Below, piece after piece: positions 12,660-13,067 of a DNA stretch of 13,067 bases; within the stretch, counting starts at the first letter, position 1; every line of letters starts with the position of its first letter. The position numbers and the translations under genes were made by a program. The DNA lies in contig DAIQOP010000098.1 in the NCBI GenBank assembly GCA_036787815.1, positions 1-13,067 of the forward strand. The letters run 5' to 3'. The notes beneath the pieces are model-generated. The model made no database searches. It had not been told where the DNA came from and saw nothing but the letters and a program-made list of their open reading frames with translations. The stretch is from DATBAK01 sp036787815 (GTDB lineage Bacteria; Actinomycetota; Acidimicrobiia; IMCC26256; PALSA-610).

Positions 12660-13067
12660 TCAGCCCCGGTCGAGGAGCGCGACGGCCCAGACCGCGATCC
12701 CCTCGGCGCGCCCGACCGCGCCGATTCCCTCGCCGCGCTTGGGCTTGATGCTCACGTGGATGCCTTCGCCCATCGGTTCGGCCGCGGCCTGCAGCGCGGT
12801 CACGAGATTCGCCTTCATCGCGGCGACATGCGGTGCCAGCCCCGGTTCTTCCGCCGCGACGACGACGTCGACGTTGCCGACCCACCAGCCGGCGGCCCGC
12901 ACCCGCCGCGCGACGTCGCGCAGCAGCTCGATCGACGAGACGCCGCGCCACTGGTCGTCACTCGCCGGGAACAATGTGCCGAGATCGGGAAGGTCGACCG
13001 CACCCAACAGCGCGTCGGCGACGGCGTGCGCCACCGCGTCGGCGTCGGAGTGCCCCACGAGACCCGG
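12660..13067 (-). CDS. ispF: 2-C-methyl-D-erythritol 2,4-cyclodiphosphate synthase (5' partial)
   Basis: The last 135 residues of IspF, cut by the window edge. IspF cyclises CDP-ME 2-phosphate to MEcPP with loss of CMP, in the non-mevalonate isoprenoid pathway. Visible: GHSDADAVAHAVADALLGA with a metal-ligand histidine, the conserved DLGTLFP loop followed by DDQW, NVDVVVAAEEPGLAPH, and the C-terminal IKPKRGEGIGAVGRAEGIAVWAVALL. The first metal-binding DxH motif and about 30 residues are outside. The in-frame GTG at 13058 lies inside the conserved LVGHSDAD segment and is not the start. The usual upstream partner in Actinobacteria is ispD; the order ispF-cysS-rlmB here is the standard one. Confidence 0.95.
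   Translation of the reverse strand, partial: PGLVGHSDADAVAHAVADALLGAVDLPDLGTLFPASDDQWRGVSSIELLRDVARRVRAAGWWVGNVDVVVAAEEPGLAPHVAAMKANLVTALQAAAEPMGEGIHVSIKPKRGEGIGAVGRAEGIAVWAVALLDRG

Noticed and set aside
1..13067. CRISPR array, insertion sequence, prophage or integrase signals
   Set aside because: No regularly spaced repeats, transposase or integrase motifs or terminal inverted repeats were seen; gene content is chromosomal.

Overview
The window looks like part of a draft, probably metagenome-derived, genome of a high-GC actinobacterium, plausibly near Acidimicrobiia. The evidence is the very high G+C content with G/C-ending codons, frequent GTG starts, the ispF-cysS-rlmB gene order, a DUF3263 protein, a GpgS, and a secreted neocarzinostatin-type domain. 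A run of ten Ns at 9971-9980 marks a scaffold join. Placement below phylum is inference.

Layout. Nt 1-704 (+) is the 3' end of a secreted neocarzinostatin-like protein, closed by a strong hairpin shared with a convergent operon. Nt 796-2480 (-) is a compact unit: a SAM-I (S-box) riboswitch, then a threonine-synthase-family PLP enzyme, then a CysO/MoaD-like ubiquitin-fold sulfur carrier whose start overlaps the enzyme's stop. This is the most interesting part of the window. The switch and the carrier together suggest that the 'threonine synthase' may make homocysteine from O-phosphohomoserine and a protein thiocarboxylate (the MetM/MetO idea), rather than threonine.

Nt 2548-8000 is a compatible-solute and glucoside cluster: gpgS (+), glycerate kinase (-), treT and otsA (+, 4 nt apart), and otsB (-, overlapping otsA tail to tail). 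It encodes one complete two-step OtsA/OtsB trehalose route, a possible one-step TreT route, and the first step of glucosylglycerate synthesis with a kinase able to recycle glycerate.

Nt 8019-9161 (+) is an M20 amidohydrolase of the AbgB/PM20D2 type. Nt 9189-9752 (-) is a membrane-anchored LytR_C protein. A DUF3263 gene at 9981-10249 (-) runs into the gap, and a 15-nt repeat on both sides suggests how the join should be read.

Nt 10354-13067 (-) is housekeeping: ispF (cut by the window edge), cysS, rlmB (4-nt overlap with cysS) and tRNA-Thr(UGU). They run in one direction and are possibly cotranscribed. I saw no CRISPR array, insertion sequence, rRNA gene or phage gene.
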